This document shows, one piece after another, positions 1-7,876 of a stretch of 11,804 bases of DNA (positions are counted from its first letter, which is position 1; every line of letters begins with the position of its first letter). Under the pieces are notes generated by a model, which did not search any database, was not told the origin of the DNA, and was given only the letters and a program-made list of their open reading frames with translations. A program made the position numbers and the translations under genes. Origin of the DNA: Alphaproteobacteria bacterium (lineage in GTDB: Bacteria; Pseudomonadota; Alphaproteobacteria; MED-G09); the NCBI GenBank assembly GCA_018658685.1, contig JABHUT010000127.1, forward strand, positions 1 to 11,804, written 5' to 3'.

Positions 1-1359
1 AATATTCAATGTATTGAGGCAGCCGTTAATAAATCCTTTGAAGAAGGGATAAAAGTTGAAAGAGATTTATTTTTAAAACTAGTAACTGGAAATCAATCAG
101 CCGCTCAGAGATACTTCTTTTTCTCACAAAGGCAGGTTGCAAAAATCCCTGATATTCCAAGAGCAACAGAAAAATTAAAAATTAATGAGGTTGGTATAAT
201 TGGAGCTGGCACTATGGGAGGCGGTATTGCTATGAATTTTGCAAATGCAAATATTCCCGTCACTATAGTAGAACAAAATCAAGAACGCTTAGATAAGGGT
301 ATTGGTATTATTCGAAAAAATTATGAAAATACAGCTAGCAAAGGAAGAATTTCTATTGAGGACGTTGAGAAAAGGATGAGCCTAATCAATGGAGATGTTT
401 CAATTAATTCTTTGTCTGAGAAAGATTTAATAATTGAAGCAGTTTTTGAGAATATGGATTTGAAAAAAGAAATCTTTTCTAAATTAAATACTGTAGCAAA
501 AAATGGAGCTATTCTGGCAACCAATACATCTGGATTAGATATTAATGAAATTGCCTCTACAACAGATAGACCAGAAAATGTTATTGGCCTTCATTTCTTT
601 AGTCCAGCTAATGTCATGAAACTACTTGAAGTTGTAAGAGGTGAAAAAACTTCTAATGAAGTTATAGCAACATCAATGGCAATGGCTAAATCAATTGGAA
701 AAATTGCTGCTTTAGTTGGTGTTTGTCCAGGTTTTGTGGGTAATAGAATTCTCGCCCAAAGACAAAGAGAGGCGAATAAACTTATTTTAGAGGGCGCCCT
801 ACCATGGGATATTGATGATGCACTTTTTGATTTTGGATTTCCAATGGGGCCATTTGCAATGTCGGATCTTGCTGGCCTAGATATTGGATGGAATAAAGAA
901 ACTTCTCGTGGAGAAACTGTAAGAGAAAAGCTTTGTGAGAATGACAGATTTGGACAAAAATCTGGAAAGGGTTTTTATATTTATGATGAAAATAGAAACA
1001 AATCATCTGACCCAGAGGTTGAGGAATTAATAATAAACTTTGCCCAGGAAAAACAAATTAAAAGGCGTTCTATTAATAAAGAAGAAATTATTGAGAGATG
1101 TCTCTATCCAATGATTAATGAAGGATTTAAAATTCTTGAAGAAGGTATGGCGATTAGGGCTAGTGATATTGATATAATTTGGATCAACGGATACGGTTGG
1201 CCTGTGTATGAAGGCGGTCCAATGTTTTATGGAAATCTAATAGGTTTTGAAAAAATTCTTGAATGGCTTAAGAAAATGGAAGAGGAGTATGGTGCTGATT
1301 TTACGCCTTCGCCTTACTTAGAAAAAGTTGTTAAAGAAAAATTAAATATTTTTAACTAA
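1..1359 (+). CDS. Multifunctional fatty-acid oxidation protein (enoyl-CoA hydratase / 3-hydroxyacyl-CoA dehydrogenase), 5'-truncated by the window
   Basis: The reading frame is open from base 1, so the gene starts upstream of the window; 452 residues are visible of a family that is usually about 700. The first 60 residues match the end of the crotonase domain and its linker helix (FFSQRQVAKIPDIP). The missing N-terminus should therefore hold the enoyl-CoA hydratase domain. A Rossmann NAD motif GAGTMG lies at visible residues 68-73. The dehydrogenase His-Glu pair is H198 (GLHFFSPA) and E210 (LLEVVRG). Two 3HCDH C-terminal domains follow, the first around PGFVGNRILAQRQ and FGFPMGPFAMSDLAGLD, the second around INGYGWPVYEGGPM. 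Known role of the family: hydration of enoyl-CoA and NAD-dependent oxidation of 3-hydroxyacyl-CoA in the cytoplasm. No thiolase (fadA) follows; the next gene is for sugar nucleotides. FadB versus FadJ type cannot be settled from this part. The in-frame ATG at 214 is inside the NAD motif and is not a start. Confidence 0.93.
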   Translation, partial: NIQCIEAAVNKSFEEGIKVERDLFLKLVTGNQSAAQRYFFFSQRQVAKIPDIPRATEKLKINEVGIIGAGTMGGGIAMNFANANIPVTIVEQNQERLDKGIGIIRKNYENTASKGRISIEDVEKRMSLINGDVSINSLSEKDLIIEAVFENMDLKKEIFSKLNTVAKNGAILATNTSGLDINEIASTTDRPENVIGLHFFSPANVMKLLEVVRGEKTSNEVIATSMAMAKSIGKIAALVGVCPGFVGNRILAQRQREANKLILEGALPWDIDDALFDFGFPMGPFAMSDLAGLDIGWNKETSRGETVREKLCENDRFGQKSGKGFYIYDENRNKSSDPEVEELIINFAQEKQIKRRSINKEEIIERCLYPMINEGFKILEEGMAIRASDIDIIWINGYGWPVYEGGPMFYGNLIGFEKILEWLKKMEEEYGADFTPSPYLEKVVKEKLNIFN

Positions 1360-1362
1360 TAT

Positions 1363-1384
1363 AAAAAAGAGACTCTCTATTTTT
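1363..1384 (+). terminator. Weak hairpin terminator after the beta-oxidation gene
   Basis: AGAG (1368-1371) and CTCT (1375-1378) can pair around a three-base loop. After one A-A mismatch, the A-run at 1363-1366 can pair with the T-run at 1380-1383. The stem is short and mostly A-T, so it would be a weak intrinsic terminator that could act in both directions. Its position just after the stop codon, and the change of pathway in the next gene, support the call. Confidence 0.35.
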
Positions 1385-1415
1385 AGGCTGTTTCATTTTT
1401 GTATTAACCTCTTTT

Positions 1416-1420
1416 GGGAG
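1416..1420 (+). promoter_or_regulatory. Ribosome binding site fixing the ugd start
   Basis: GGGAG lies five bases before the ATG at 1426. An upstream in-frame TTG at 1414 would place this site inside the gene and would add four residues before the NAD-binding strand. The ATG at 1426 is therefore the likely start. Confidence 0.65.
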
Positions 1421-1425
1421 TATTT

Positions 1426-2736
1426 ATGAACATTACTATCATAGGGTCTGGTTATGTTGGACTTGTAACAGGAGCGTGTTTATCGGATGCAGGCCATAAA
1501 GTAATTTGTGTTGATAAGGACAAAAGCAAAATAGCCAATCTTTCCAGAGGCCAAATTCCAATATACGAACCAGGACTAGAAACTCTTGTAAAAAAAAATA
1601 TAAAGGAGGAAAATTTATCTTTTTCTTCCAACATAAAATCTTCTTTAAATGCATCAAAAATTATATTTATTGCAGTAGGGACTCCAACAAGTCTAGAAGG
1701 TGACAATGCTGATTTATCGCAAATATATTCTTGTGCAAAAGAAATATCAGAGTCCCTTCGTGACGAGAGTATTATTATAGTAAAGTCAACGGTACCTGTT
1801 GGAACTTGTGATAGGATAGAAGAAATTATATCTGAGAAAAATCCTACTAAAAAATTTGAAGTGATCTCTAATCCTGAGTTTTTAAGAGAGGGATCTGCTA
1901 TTAGAGACTTTGAAAATCCTGATAGAATAGTAGTTGGAACATCAAGCAAAAATGCAATTGAATCAATTAAAGAAATATATAAACGACAGATTAAAAAAGA
2001 GTATCCAATTATTTTTACCTCTAGAAAATCTTCTGAACTTATAAAATATGCAAGTAACTCAATGCTTGCCATGCGAATAATTTTTATAAATGAAATTGCA
2101 GATCTATGTGAAAAAGTTGGGGCTAATGTAGAGGATATAGCAAATGGCATTGGATTAGATAAAAGGATAGGACCTCACTTTCTAAATGCCGGTCCGGGGT
2201 TTGGTGGCTCATGTTTTCCAAAAGATGCAAGAGCATTAATAGAATCAGGTGAAGAATTTAAAGCTCCTCAAAACCTTCTTAAGGCGGTCATTGATGGGAA
2301 TGAAAGACGAAAGTTAAACTTAGGCGATAGAATTCTTGAGGTAATTGGAGAAAATAAGAAAGTTGGTATTCTTGGTGTTACATTCAAAGCTAATACTGAT
2401 GATATGAGGGAAGCCCCAAGCTTGTCTATTATACCAAAGCTTCTTAAAAAAAATATTAATGTTTCTATCTATGATCCAGAAGCTAATAAAGAAAATATTA
2501 ATGAATTTTATGGCGCAGAATGGAAAGATGATGCTTATTCCGTTGCAAAAAATTCAGATTGTTTAATTATTCTTACTGAATGGAATGAATTTAAAGAACT
2601 AGATTTAAAGAAAATTAAGGATATTATGACGAGACCCATTATAGTTGATTTTAGGAATATATTCTCCCTTAAAGAGATGGAAGATTTAAATTTCGAATAT
2701 CACTCAGTTGGTAGAAATACAATTAATACTAAGTAG
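1426..2736 (+). CDS. ugd: UDP-glucose 6-dehydrogenase
   Basis: The enzyme oxidises UDP-glucose to UDP-glucuronate with two NAD+ in the cytoplasm, giving a precursor for capsule, LPS or other surface sugars. The 436-residue product has the usual length of bacterial class-II UGDH. The NAD motif GSGYVG is at residues 7-12. AVGTPTS is at 84-89, and the catalytic-loop glutamate lies in EFLREGSA (151-158). The conserved lysine is K207 (ELIKYASN). The catalytic cysteine is C263 in GFGGSCFPKD, with D267 after it. The C-terminal UDP-binding domain shows GVTFKANTDDMREAPS, which is typical of the family. The start is taken at 1426 because a GGGAG site lies just upstream. The arabinose-5-phosphate isomerase gene follows after 8 bases, so the two are probably co-transcribed. 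GDP-mannose dehydrogenase is a related family, but the motifs fit UGDH better. Confidence 0.94.
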   Translation: MNITIIGSGYVGLVTGACLSDAGHKVICVDKDKSKIANLSRGQIPIYEPGLETLVKKNIKEENLSFSSNIKSSLNASKIIFIAVGTPTSLEGDNADLSQIYSCAKEISESLRDESIIIVKSTVPVGTCDRIEEIISEKNPTKKFEVISNPEFLREGSAIRDFENPDRIVVGTSSKNAIESIKEIYKRQIKKEYPIIFTSRKSSELIKYASNSMLAMRIIFINEIADLCEKVGANVEDIANGIGLDKRIGPHFLNAGPGFGGSCFPKDARALIESGEEFKAPQNLLKAVIDGNERRKLNLGDRILEVIGENKKVGILGVTFKANTDDMREAPSLSIIPKLLKKNINVSIYDPEANKENINEFYGAEWKDDAYSVAKNSDCLIILTEWNEFKELDLKKIKDIMTRPIIVDFRNIFSLKEMEDLNFEYHSVGRNTINTK

Positions 2737-2744
2737 GTAGTAAA

Positions 2745-3695
2745 ATGAAAATTATTGAATCAGCTCAAAAAGCTTTAAGCGATGAAATAGAGGGCCTTTC
2801 TCTTCTGAAGGAATTTTTTAATTCCGATTTTGAAAAAGCTGTTGATGCTATCTTTAACTCTAAAGGAAAAGTTGTTGTTACGGGTGTTGGTAAATCAGGA
2901 CATATTGGACGAAAAATTTCTGCTACGCTATCCTCAACCGGAACTCCCTCGTATTTCATTCATCCAACAGAAGCAAGTCATGGCGATATGGGAATGATAG
3001 AAGAGAAAGATATTATTTTAGCTATTTCCTGGTCTGGGGAGACAACTGAGTTAGGAAATATTGTAAAATATGCCTTAGAAAATAAAATTAAACTTATAGG
3101 TCTTTCGTCCAATAAAGAGAGTCATTTGGCAAAATCTTCAAATATCGCACTAAATATACCAATGGTTGAAGAAGCCTGCCCTAATGGACTTGCTCCAACA
3201 ACGTCAACAACTATGCAGCTCGTTATTGGTGATGCAATTGCAATATCACTTCTTAACATTAGAGACTTTAATAAGGACAATTTTAGATCACTTCACCCTG
3301 GAGGACAACTGGGAGCAGCATTAGCAGTTGTTAAAGACGTGATGCATTCTGGAGAATCCTTACCAACCATTGATATTGGCAGCCCTATGTCAGAAGCCTT
3401 GATTAAAATTTCCGAAAAGGGTTTTGGCTGTATAGGAGTTATTTCTAATAATTCTTTAGAAGGAATCATTACTGATGGAGATCTTAGAAGGCACATGGGT
3501 CCTGAGATACTAAATAATAAAGTTGAATCAATTATGACGAAGAGACCTCAAATGGTATCTTCTAAATTATTAGTCTCAGATGCTTTAAAGTTAATAAACA
3601 ATCTTGGAATTCAAGGGCTCTTTGTAACAGATGACGGCAAAACCCCTATTGGATTTGTTAATTTCCATGATCTAATAAGAGTTATAAAAGGTTAG
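2745..3695 (+). CDS. kdsD: D-arabinose-5-phosphate isomerase (SIS domain plus two CBS domains)
   Basis: The enzyme interconverts ribulose 5-phosphate and arabinose 5-phosphate, the first committed step towards Kdo, the inner-core LPS sugar. The SIS domain covers about residues 35-170 (VVTGVGKSGHIGRK, ISWSGETTEL). The proposed active-site residues K50, H79, E102 and H184 (LHPGGQLG) all sit at a constant offset of nine from the E. coli KdsD residues as I remember them (K59, H88, E111, H193). This supports true API function rather than another SIS protein. Two CBS repeats fill about 195-316, with DVM at 198-200 and SIMTKRP at 262-268. At 316 residues it is slightly shorter than E. coli KdsD (328). 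The ATG lies 8 bases after the ugd stop. The capsule-linked paralogue KpsF or the gluconeogenic GutQ would look similar; the pairing with ugd suits either LPS or capsule supply. Confidence 0.92.
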   Translation: MKIIESAQKALSDEIEGLSLLKEFFNSDFEKAVDAIFNSKGKVVVTGVGKSGHIGRKISATLSSTGTPSYFIHPTEASHGDMGMIEEKDIILAISWSGETTELGNIVKYALENKIKLIGLSSNKESHLAKSSNIALNIPMVEEACPNGLAPTTSTTMQLVIGDAIAISLLNIRDFNKDNFRSLHPGGQLGAALAVVKDVMHSGESLPTIDIGSPMSEALIKISEKGFGCIGVISNNSLEGIITDGDLRRHMGPEILNNKVESIMTKRPQMVSSKLLVSDALKLINNLGIQGLFVTDDGKTPIGFVNFHDLIRVIKG

Positions 3696-3770
3696 ATATT
3701 AACGACTATGTTAAAATTAAAATTTAATAAAAAATCAATATAGTAATAATAAAATCCTAACGAGAAATTC
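3696..3770 (+). promoter_or_regulatory. AT-rich leader, likely promoter of the TonB-receptor gene
   Basis: These 75 bases separate the sugar-precursor pair from the receptor gene and are almost pure A/T. A possible -10 box TATAGT lies at 3739-3744, about 26 bases before the start codon. I find no convincing -35 box at the right distance. A weak GAGA ribosome-binding match sits at 3762-3765. No Fur box or other recognisable operator is visible. Confidence 0.25.
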
Positions 3771-5831
3771 ATGAAATTTACTAAAATAAGATACTTAGTA
3801 TTAGCTTGTACTATAACTTTTTTATTTTTATCTCAGTCCAATGTTGAGGCAAACTTAATTGATGAAATTGTTGTAACTGCATCAAAAAATGACAGCAAGG
3901 TTTTAACTACTCAAGGAAATATCTCGTTAATCCAATCTGAAGAGATTAAATTTTTAGGGTCCCGCAACCCTAGTGAGATTATAAACAGGTTACCGGGCAT
4001 ATATATAAGTCAAGGAAGTGGCCAAGAGCATCTAACATCCATTAGATCCCCAGTGCTATCAGGTGGTGCTGGTGCAGGAAGTTTTTTATTTCTTGAGGAT
4101 GGAATTCCCTTGAGGTCACCTGGGTTTGGAAATGTAAATGGTTTAATGGAATCTATTATAGAAATTGGAGAAAAATCAGAAGTCATACGTGGACCTGGGT
4201 CAACACTTTATGGCTCAAATGCAATACATGGTCTTATGAATGTAATAACACCTAAACCATCTGATACTCAAAGTGGAAGTATTGGAACACATTTTTCAAA
4301 ATCTGACTTTATTATAGATGGTGATTACTCGATTCCTACTGAAAATGGAGGCTTATTTCTAGGCCTATTTTGGCGTGAAGATAATGGACGTAATAATAAT
4401 AACTCTGGTAATGATGATGATAAAACTGATCAACCCCACTATGGACAACAGAAATTTCTTCTCAGATTGGATCATTCAGAAAACTTAACTGATTATATTT
4501 TTACTTTCTCAGGAACAAACCTTAATCAAGAGACAATGGGTTATGTAAAAGGATTTGAGGTATATGAAGATAGAAGGCTTAGTGAAATCAATCCTGACCC
4601 TGAGGCATACAGAGATACTTATAGTATCAGATCTGCTTTAAAAATTATCAAAAACCTTGAAAATGCAACATTGAGTATTACACCTTTCGTTCGTTATAAT
4701 GATATGAATTTCAAAATGCACTTCCTTCCTGGAAAACCTCTCGAAAAAAATAGTCATAAAAGTATTGGTGTGCAAACCCTGTATACAAAAGAAATTAATA
4801 ATTTAAATCTTTACTTGGGCGGCGACTTAGAACTTACGGAGGGAAAGTTGAACGAATTTCAGGATGCTCCTGATGTATCTTTTGGACCAAGACTAGCCTA
4901 TCCTAATGGACCACATTATGACTACATTGTTGATAGCAGGATTTTATCGATTTACATAAATACTGAGTGGCAACTTAATTCAAAAACTATACTAACAGGA
5001 GGCGTTAGAGCCGAAAATACAGAATATGACTATAAAACAAATATTCAAGATGGAACAAAAGGAAGGATTCAAGTTACCCCAAATAGGTCAGATGATTATA
5101 CCGATATATCTATTAAGACCGCTATCTCTTATCTAATAAATGATAAAAATGCACTTTTTGCGAATTTTTCCAGAGGTAACAGAGCTCCCCAAGTAACAGA
5201 TTTATACAGAATACAAAGTAAACAAATTCCAGGAGGTGCAAAATCAGAAAAACTTGATAGCTTTGAAATAGGTATTAGGGGGTCTATCGATAACGTTCAA
5301 TATGAAATAGTTGGTTATAAAATGGAAAAAGATAATTTTTTCTTTAGAGACTCTCAAGGTTTTAATGTTGAAAATGGTAAAACAGAACATGAAGGAATTG
5401 AGTTTAATTACCTTGTAAGTATAGGAAAAAATCTTGAAATTTCTGGCTCAGCTAGCCTAGCTAATCATAAGTATGATTTTGACCATCTCCCTAATGGAAT
5501 AAGAAATGGAAATATTATAGACTCTGCTCCAAAAAAACTAGCTAACACAAGAGTTTCGTACTTATTCTTAAAAGATGGAAAAATTGAAGTTGAATGGATA
5601 AAGGTTGGAGACTATCCAATTGACGAGAGGAATGCTCATTTCTATGCTGGTCATGATATATTTAACTTAAGAGCTCAAGTATCAATAAGTGAAACATCAA
5701 ATTTTGCTTTTAAGGTTGCTAATTTGACTGATGAGAGATATGCCACAAGAGCAGATTTTGCTTTTGGAAGTTACAGATACTTTGTTGGTAATGAGAGGGA
5801 GTTTCATTTCTCAATAAATAAACAGTTCTAA
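3771..5831 (+). CDS. TonB-dependent outer-membrane receptor
   Basis: This is a 686-residue ligand-gated beta-barrel that would import a scarce substrate across the outer membrane using TonB energy. Residues 1-27 form a signal peptide with a hydrophobic core (LVLACTITFLFL) and likely cleavage after VEA. A TonB-box-like DEIVVTAS follows at 31-38. The plug domain, to about residue 165, has the family motifs INRLPGI, FLFLEDGIPLRSPG, EVIRGPGSTLYGSNAIHG and MNVITP. The barrel includes the common ANFSRGNRAPQVTDLY segment and ends in NLTDERYATRA and a terminal phenylalanine (FSINKQF) suited to BAM recognition. An acidic, Asn-rich stretch near residues 205-222 (NNNNSGNDDDKTD) is probably an extracellular loop. 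The substrate cannot be read from the sequence; general similarity is to the siderophore/cobalamin/metal group. The next gene, 25 bases downstream, is a His-rich membrane protein and may share its substrate. Confidence 0.93.
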   Translation: MKFTKIRYLVLACTITFLFLSQSNVEANLIDEIVVTASKNDSKVLTTQGNISLIQSEEIKFLGSRNPSEIINRLPGIYISQGSGQEHLTSIRSPVLSGGAGAGSFLFLEDGIPLRSPGFGNVNGLMESIIEIGEKSEVIRGPGSTLYGSNAIHGLMNVITPKPSDTQSGSIGTHFSKSDFIIDGDYSIPTENGGLFLGLFWREDNGRNNNNSGNDDDKTDQPHYGQQKFLLRLDHSENLTDYIFTFSGTNLNQETMGYVKGFEVYEDRRLSEINPDPEAYRDTYSIRSALKIIKNLENATLSITPFVRYNDMNFKMHFLPGKPLEKNSHKSIGVQTLYTKEINNLNLYLGGDLELTEGKLNEFQDAPDVSFGPRLAYPNGPHYDYIVDSRILSIYINTEWQLNSKTILTGGVRAENTEYDYKTNIQDGTKGRIQVTPNRSDDYTDISIKTAISYLINDKNALFANFSRGNRAPQVTDLYRIQSKQIPGGAKSEKLDSFEIGIRGSIDNVQYEIVGYKMEKDNFFFRDSQGFNVENGKTEHEGIEFNYLVSIGKNLEISGSASLANHKYDFDHLPNGIRNGNIIDSAPKKLANTRVSYLFLKDGKIEVEWIKVGDYPIDERNAHFYAGHDIFNLRAQVSISETSNFAFKVANLTDERYATRADFAFGSYRYFVGNEREFHFSINKQF

Positions 5832-5843
5832 ACTTAATACCTT

Positions 5844-5850
5844 AGGGAAG
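5844..5850 (+). promoter_or_regulatory. Ribosome binding site of the His-rich membrane protein
   Basis: AGGGAAG lies six bases before the ATG at 5857 within the 25-base gap after the receptor gene. It is one of the better ribosome sites in the window and supports this short gene being real. Confidence 0.55.
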
Positions 5851-5856
5851 CTTATT

Positions 5857-6237
5857 ATGGATGATTTAATAATAAATATCTTTGGAGTCGATAGTCAGCT
5901 ATCAAGAGGTTTTATTTTTGGATTAGTACATGTAAGTATTATGCTCTTAGGATATTATTCTGGTTTTAGTATTAATCGATTATTGAAAATAATATCAAAT
6001 GGTTATGTTGCAGGGATTATAGGTGCAGGAATAGCTCATGTTTTAGCTGATTTAATTGCAGCTCTTTTAGACTCAACAATGCGACCTGCAACTTTAGGAA
6101 TAGTCTTTGGGGGGTTATTACCTCTTCTTCTTGTTCCAGTTCTTGAGCGAGTTGTTGTAAAGAGTAAACATCATGTTGTTATTGGTGATCACGAAGATGT
6201 TGAGAAAGATTTAAAATCGCACCATCATAAACACTAA
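5857..6237 (+). CDS. Small three-helix membrane protein with histidine-rich tail, unknown function
   Basis: I do not recognise a named family. The 126-residue product has three probable membrane segments at about residues 18-38, 48-71 and 78-99. They are glycine- and alanine-rich (GYVAGIIGAGIAHVLADL; LGIVFGGLLPLLLVPVLE). Histidines H25 and H61 fall inside or at the edge of helices. The last 22 residues hold seven histidines (H105, H106, H112, H122-124, H126) together with acidic residues, which suggests a soluble metal-binding tail. There is no signal peptide other than the first helix. It follows the TonB-receptor gene by 25 bases with a good ribosome site, so the two probably form an operon. 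A role in handling the imported metal or metal complex at the inner membrane is inference. The stop codon overlaps that of the convergent msrA by four bases. Confidence 0.8.
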   Translation: MDDLIINIFGVDSQLSRGFIFGLVHVSIMLLGYYSGFSINRLLKIISNGYVAGIIGAGIAHVLADLIAALLDSTMRPATLGIVFGGLLPLLLVPVLERVVVKSKHHVVIGDHEDVEKDLKSHHHKH

Positions 6238-6860
6238 GATTTAAATTCAATACCAACACCACCTATTCCACAATAGCCATTAGGATTTTTAGCCAAATAT
6301 TGTTGATGATAGTCTTCTGCGTAATAGAAACGTCCGGCAGCACTTATTTCAGTAGTGATTGAACCAAAGGATTTTTCATTTAGATTAAGCTGATACGTTT
6401 CTTTTGAAAGAGATGCTGACTTACTTTGAATATCACTATGCGTATACACCGCAGATCTATATTGAGTACCAACGTCATTGCCTTGGCGCATTCCTTGAGT
6501 AGGATTATGAGACTCCCAAAAAACTTTGAGTAACTCTTCGTATGATATTTTTTTTGAATCAAAAATCACCCTTACAGCTTCCGTATGTCCAGTCATTCCA
6601 GAACATACCTCTTCATAAGTTGGGTTAGGCGTATATCCACCCATATAACCAACAGCCGTTGCATCAACTCCTTCTAGGGACCAAAAAATTCTTTCGGCAC
6701 CCCAAAAACAACCTAAGCCAAAATCTGCGAGCTCTAAATGCTCCGAAAAAGGAGGTGCAATCGGTTGATCACTAACAAAGTGGTTAGCATTTACTTCTAT
6801 TGCACTATCTCTTCCAGGTAGAGCTCTTTCAGGTTGAATCAATAACGATTTAATATCCAT
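6234..6860 (-). CDS. msrA: Peptide-methionine (S)-S-oxide reductase MsrA
   Basis: The enzyme repairs S-epimers of methionine sulfoxide, free or in proteins, in the cytoplasm. The 208-residue product carries the catalytic GCFWG motif with C51. It also has VGYMGGYTPNPTYEEVCSG, GHTEAVRV, FWESHNPTQGMRQGNDVGTQYRS and the AEDYHQQYL segment, all diagnostic of MsrA. The N-terminal extension (ERALPGR) matches the long gammaproteobacterial form. C197 in GYCGIGGVG is the likely resolving cysteine. The second recycling cysteine found near the E. coli C-terminus is absent; the protein ends GIEFKS. The gene is the last of a probable minus-strand operon, 22 bases after the sugar-kinase stop. That spacer is made almost only of A/T and shows no Shine-Dalgarno match. 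Its 3' end overlaps the convergent upstream gene by four bases. Confidence 0.95.
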   Translation of the reverse strand: MDIKSLLIQPERALPGRDSAIEVNANHFVSDQPIAPPFSEHLELADFGLGCFWGAERIFWSLEGVDATAVGYMGGYTPNPTYEEVCSGMTGHTEAVRVIFDSKKISYEELLKVFWESHNPTQGMRQGNDVGTQYRSAVYTHSDIQSKSASLSKETYQLNLNEKSFGSITTEISAAGRFYYAEDYHQQYLAKNPNGYCGIGGVGIEFKS

Positions 6861-6882
6861 AAATTAAATATACTAAAAAAAA

Positions 6883-7872
6883 TTAAACTAATAAACCTTC
6901 ATCTTTCGCTAATTTAGCTAAATTAGGAGAAGGCCTTGGACCTAAAAGACCAATAACCTGAGATGCACAAAATGATCCAAGTTGAGCACATTCATAAAGC
7001 CTCAAATTATTACTTAAACCATAGAGAAAGCCAGCTGCATATAAGTCCCCTGCACCTGTAGTATCTAGAACTTTCTCACAACTAAACGCTGGTGTTTCTT
7101 CAACACCTTCTGAAGAAATTATTAGTGAGCCTTTGTCACCGCGCGTAACAATACAAAGGTTTATTTCGCTTGTTGCAGCGGATATAGCATCAGAAAGTAT
7201 ATTTGTATTATATAAAGACATAATCTCTTCTTCATTTCCAAAAATAATATCTGTTGTTTTTGTCAGTTCTCTAATTTCAGAACGCCACTTATCGACACAA
7301 AAAGAATCTGAGAGGCTTAATACAGATTTTGTTCCAACCTTTCTAGATAAATCATACGCTTTCTTACATGCTTCCTTTGCAATAGGCTCATCCCATAAAT
7401 AACCTTCCATATAAATGAACTCTGATTCCTCTACAGAACTATCATTAATTTCATCTGGTGAAAGATTTGATGCTGCTCCAAGATAGGTTCTCATTGAACG
7501 CTGTGCATCAGGTGTTACGTAAACTAAACATCTCCCTGTTTCATCCCCATCACTTACAGCTGATGATACAAAATCAACATTTGCATCCTGTAAATCCTTC
7601 ACATAAAGCTCTCCAAATTCATCAGCTTTAACTCTACCTATAAAACTAGACTCTCCTCCCAACAAAGAGAACCCAACTGCTGAATTTGCTGCTGATCCGC
7701 CAGAGGCTACCAATATATTTTCCATTTTATTTTGAAGCTGAGATATTTCATCTAAAGTAGTTGGTCTCCAGGAACCAACATCGATATTCTGATCTTTTAA
7801 AAATTCGAATGAAACATTTGCTACAACATCAACAATTGCATTACCAATAAATAAGCAGTCGTACTTTTTCAT
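6883..7872 (-). CDS. PfkB-family carbohydrate kinase, adenosine-kinase-like
   Basis: This 329-residue protein is a ribokinase-fold kinase that would transfer the ATP gamma-phosphate to a sugar or nucleoside hydroxyl. The N-terminal FIGNAIVDVVA strand is at 8-18 and the substrate-binding SGGSAANSA at 57-65. GETGRCLVYVTPDAQRSMRTYLGA-like lid residues lie around 111-133. An NEEE motif at 213-216 fits the Mg/phosphate-binding NxxE of the family. The PfkB signature DTTGAGDLYAAGFLYG at 270-285 carries the catalytic base D276. The overall pattern, notably the MRTYLGA segment, resembles bacterial proteins annotated as adenosine kinase, but ribokinase- or fructokinase-type substrates are not excluded. 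The start codon lies only 4 bases after the esterase stop, so translation is probably coupled; msrA follows after 22 bases. No clear ribosome site of its own is seen. Confidence 0.88.
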   Translation of the reverse strand: MKKYDCLFIGNAIVDVVANVSFEFLKDQNIDVGSWRPTTLDEISQLQNKMENILVASGGSAANSAVGFSLLGGESSFIGRVKADEFGELYVKDLQDANVDFVSSAVSDGDETGRCLVYVTPDAQRSMRTYLGAASNLSPDEINDSSVEESEFIYMEGYLWDEPIAKEACKKAYDLSRKVGTKSVLSLSDSFCVDKWRSEIRELTKTTDIIFGNEEEIMSLYNTNILSDAISAATSEINLCIVTRGDKGSLIISSEGVEETPAFSCEKVLDTTGAGDLYAAGFLYGLSNNLRLYECAQLGSFCASQVIGLLGPRPSPNLAKLAKDEGLLV

Positions 7873-7876
7873 ATTT

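Noticed and set aside
1452..2150. Long open frame on the minus strand inside ugd.
   Set aside because: It lies wholly within a clear UDP-glucose dehydrogenase gene, and its translation shows no recognisable motif.
3699..3714. Inverted repeat TTAAC / GTTAA with a six-base loop after kdsD, as a terminator.
   Set aside because: The stem is only five pairs, mostly A-T, and no T-run follows, so it is no better than chance in such AT-rich sequence.
3739..3750. AT-rich stretch before the TonB-receptor gene as a Fur-type operator.
   Set aside because: No dyad with the GATAAT-type Fur pattern can be made out; only a possible -10 box is kept.
6875..6882. Eight-T run (minus strand) after the kinase stop as a terminator before msrA.
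   Set aside because: No stable G/C stem precedes the run, so it is more likely just an AT-rich spacer within an operon.
7133..7402. Plus-strand open frame inside the sugar-kinase gene.
   Set aside because: It overlaps a well-supported kinase gene, has no ribosome site and no family likeness.
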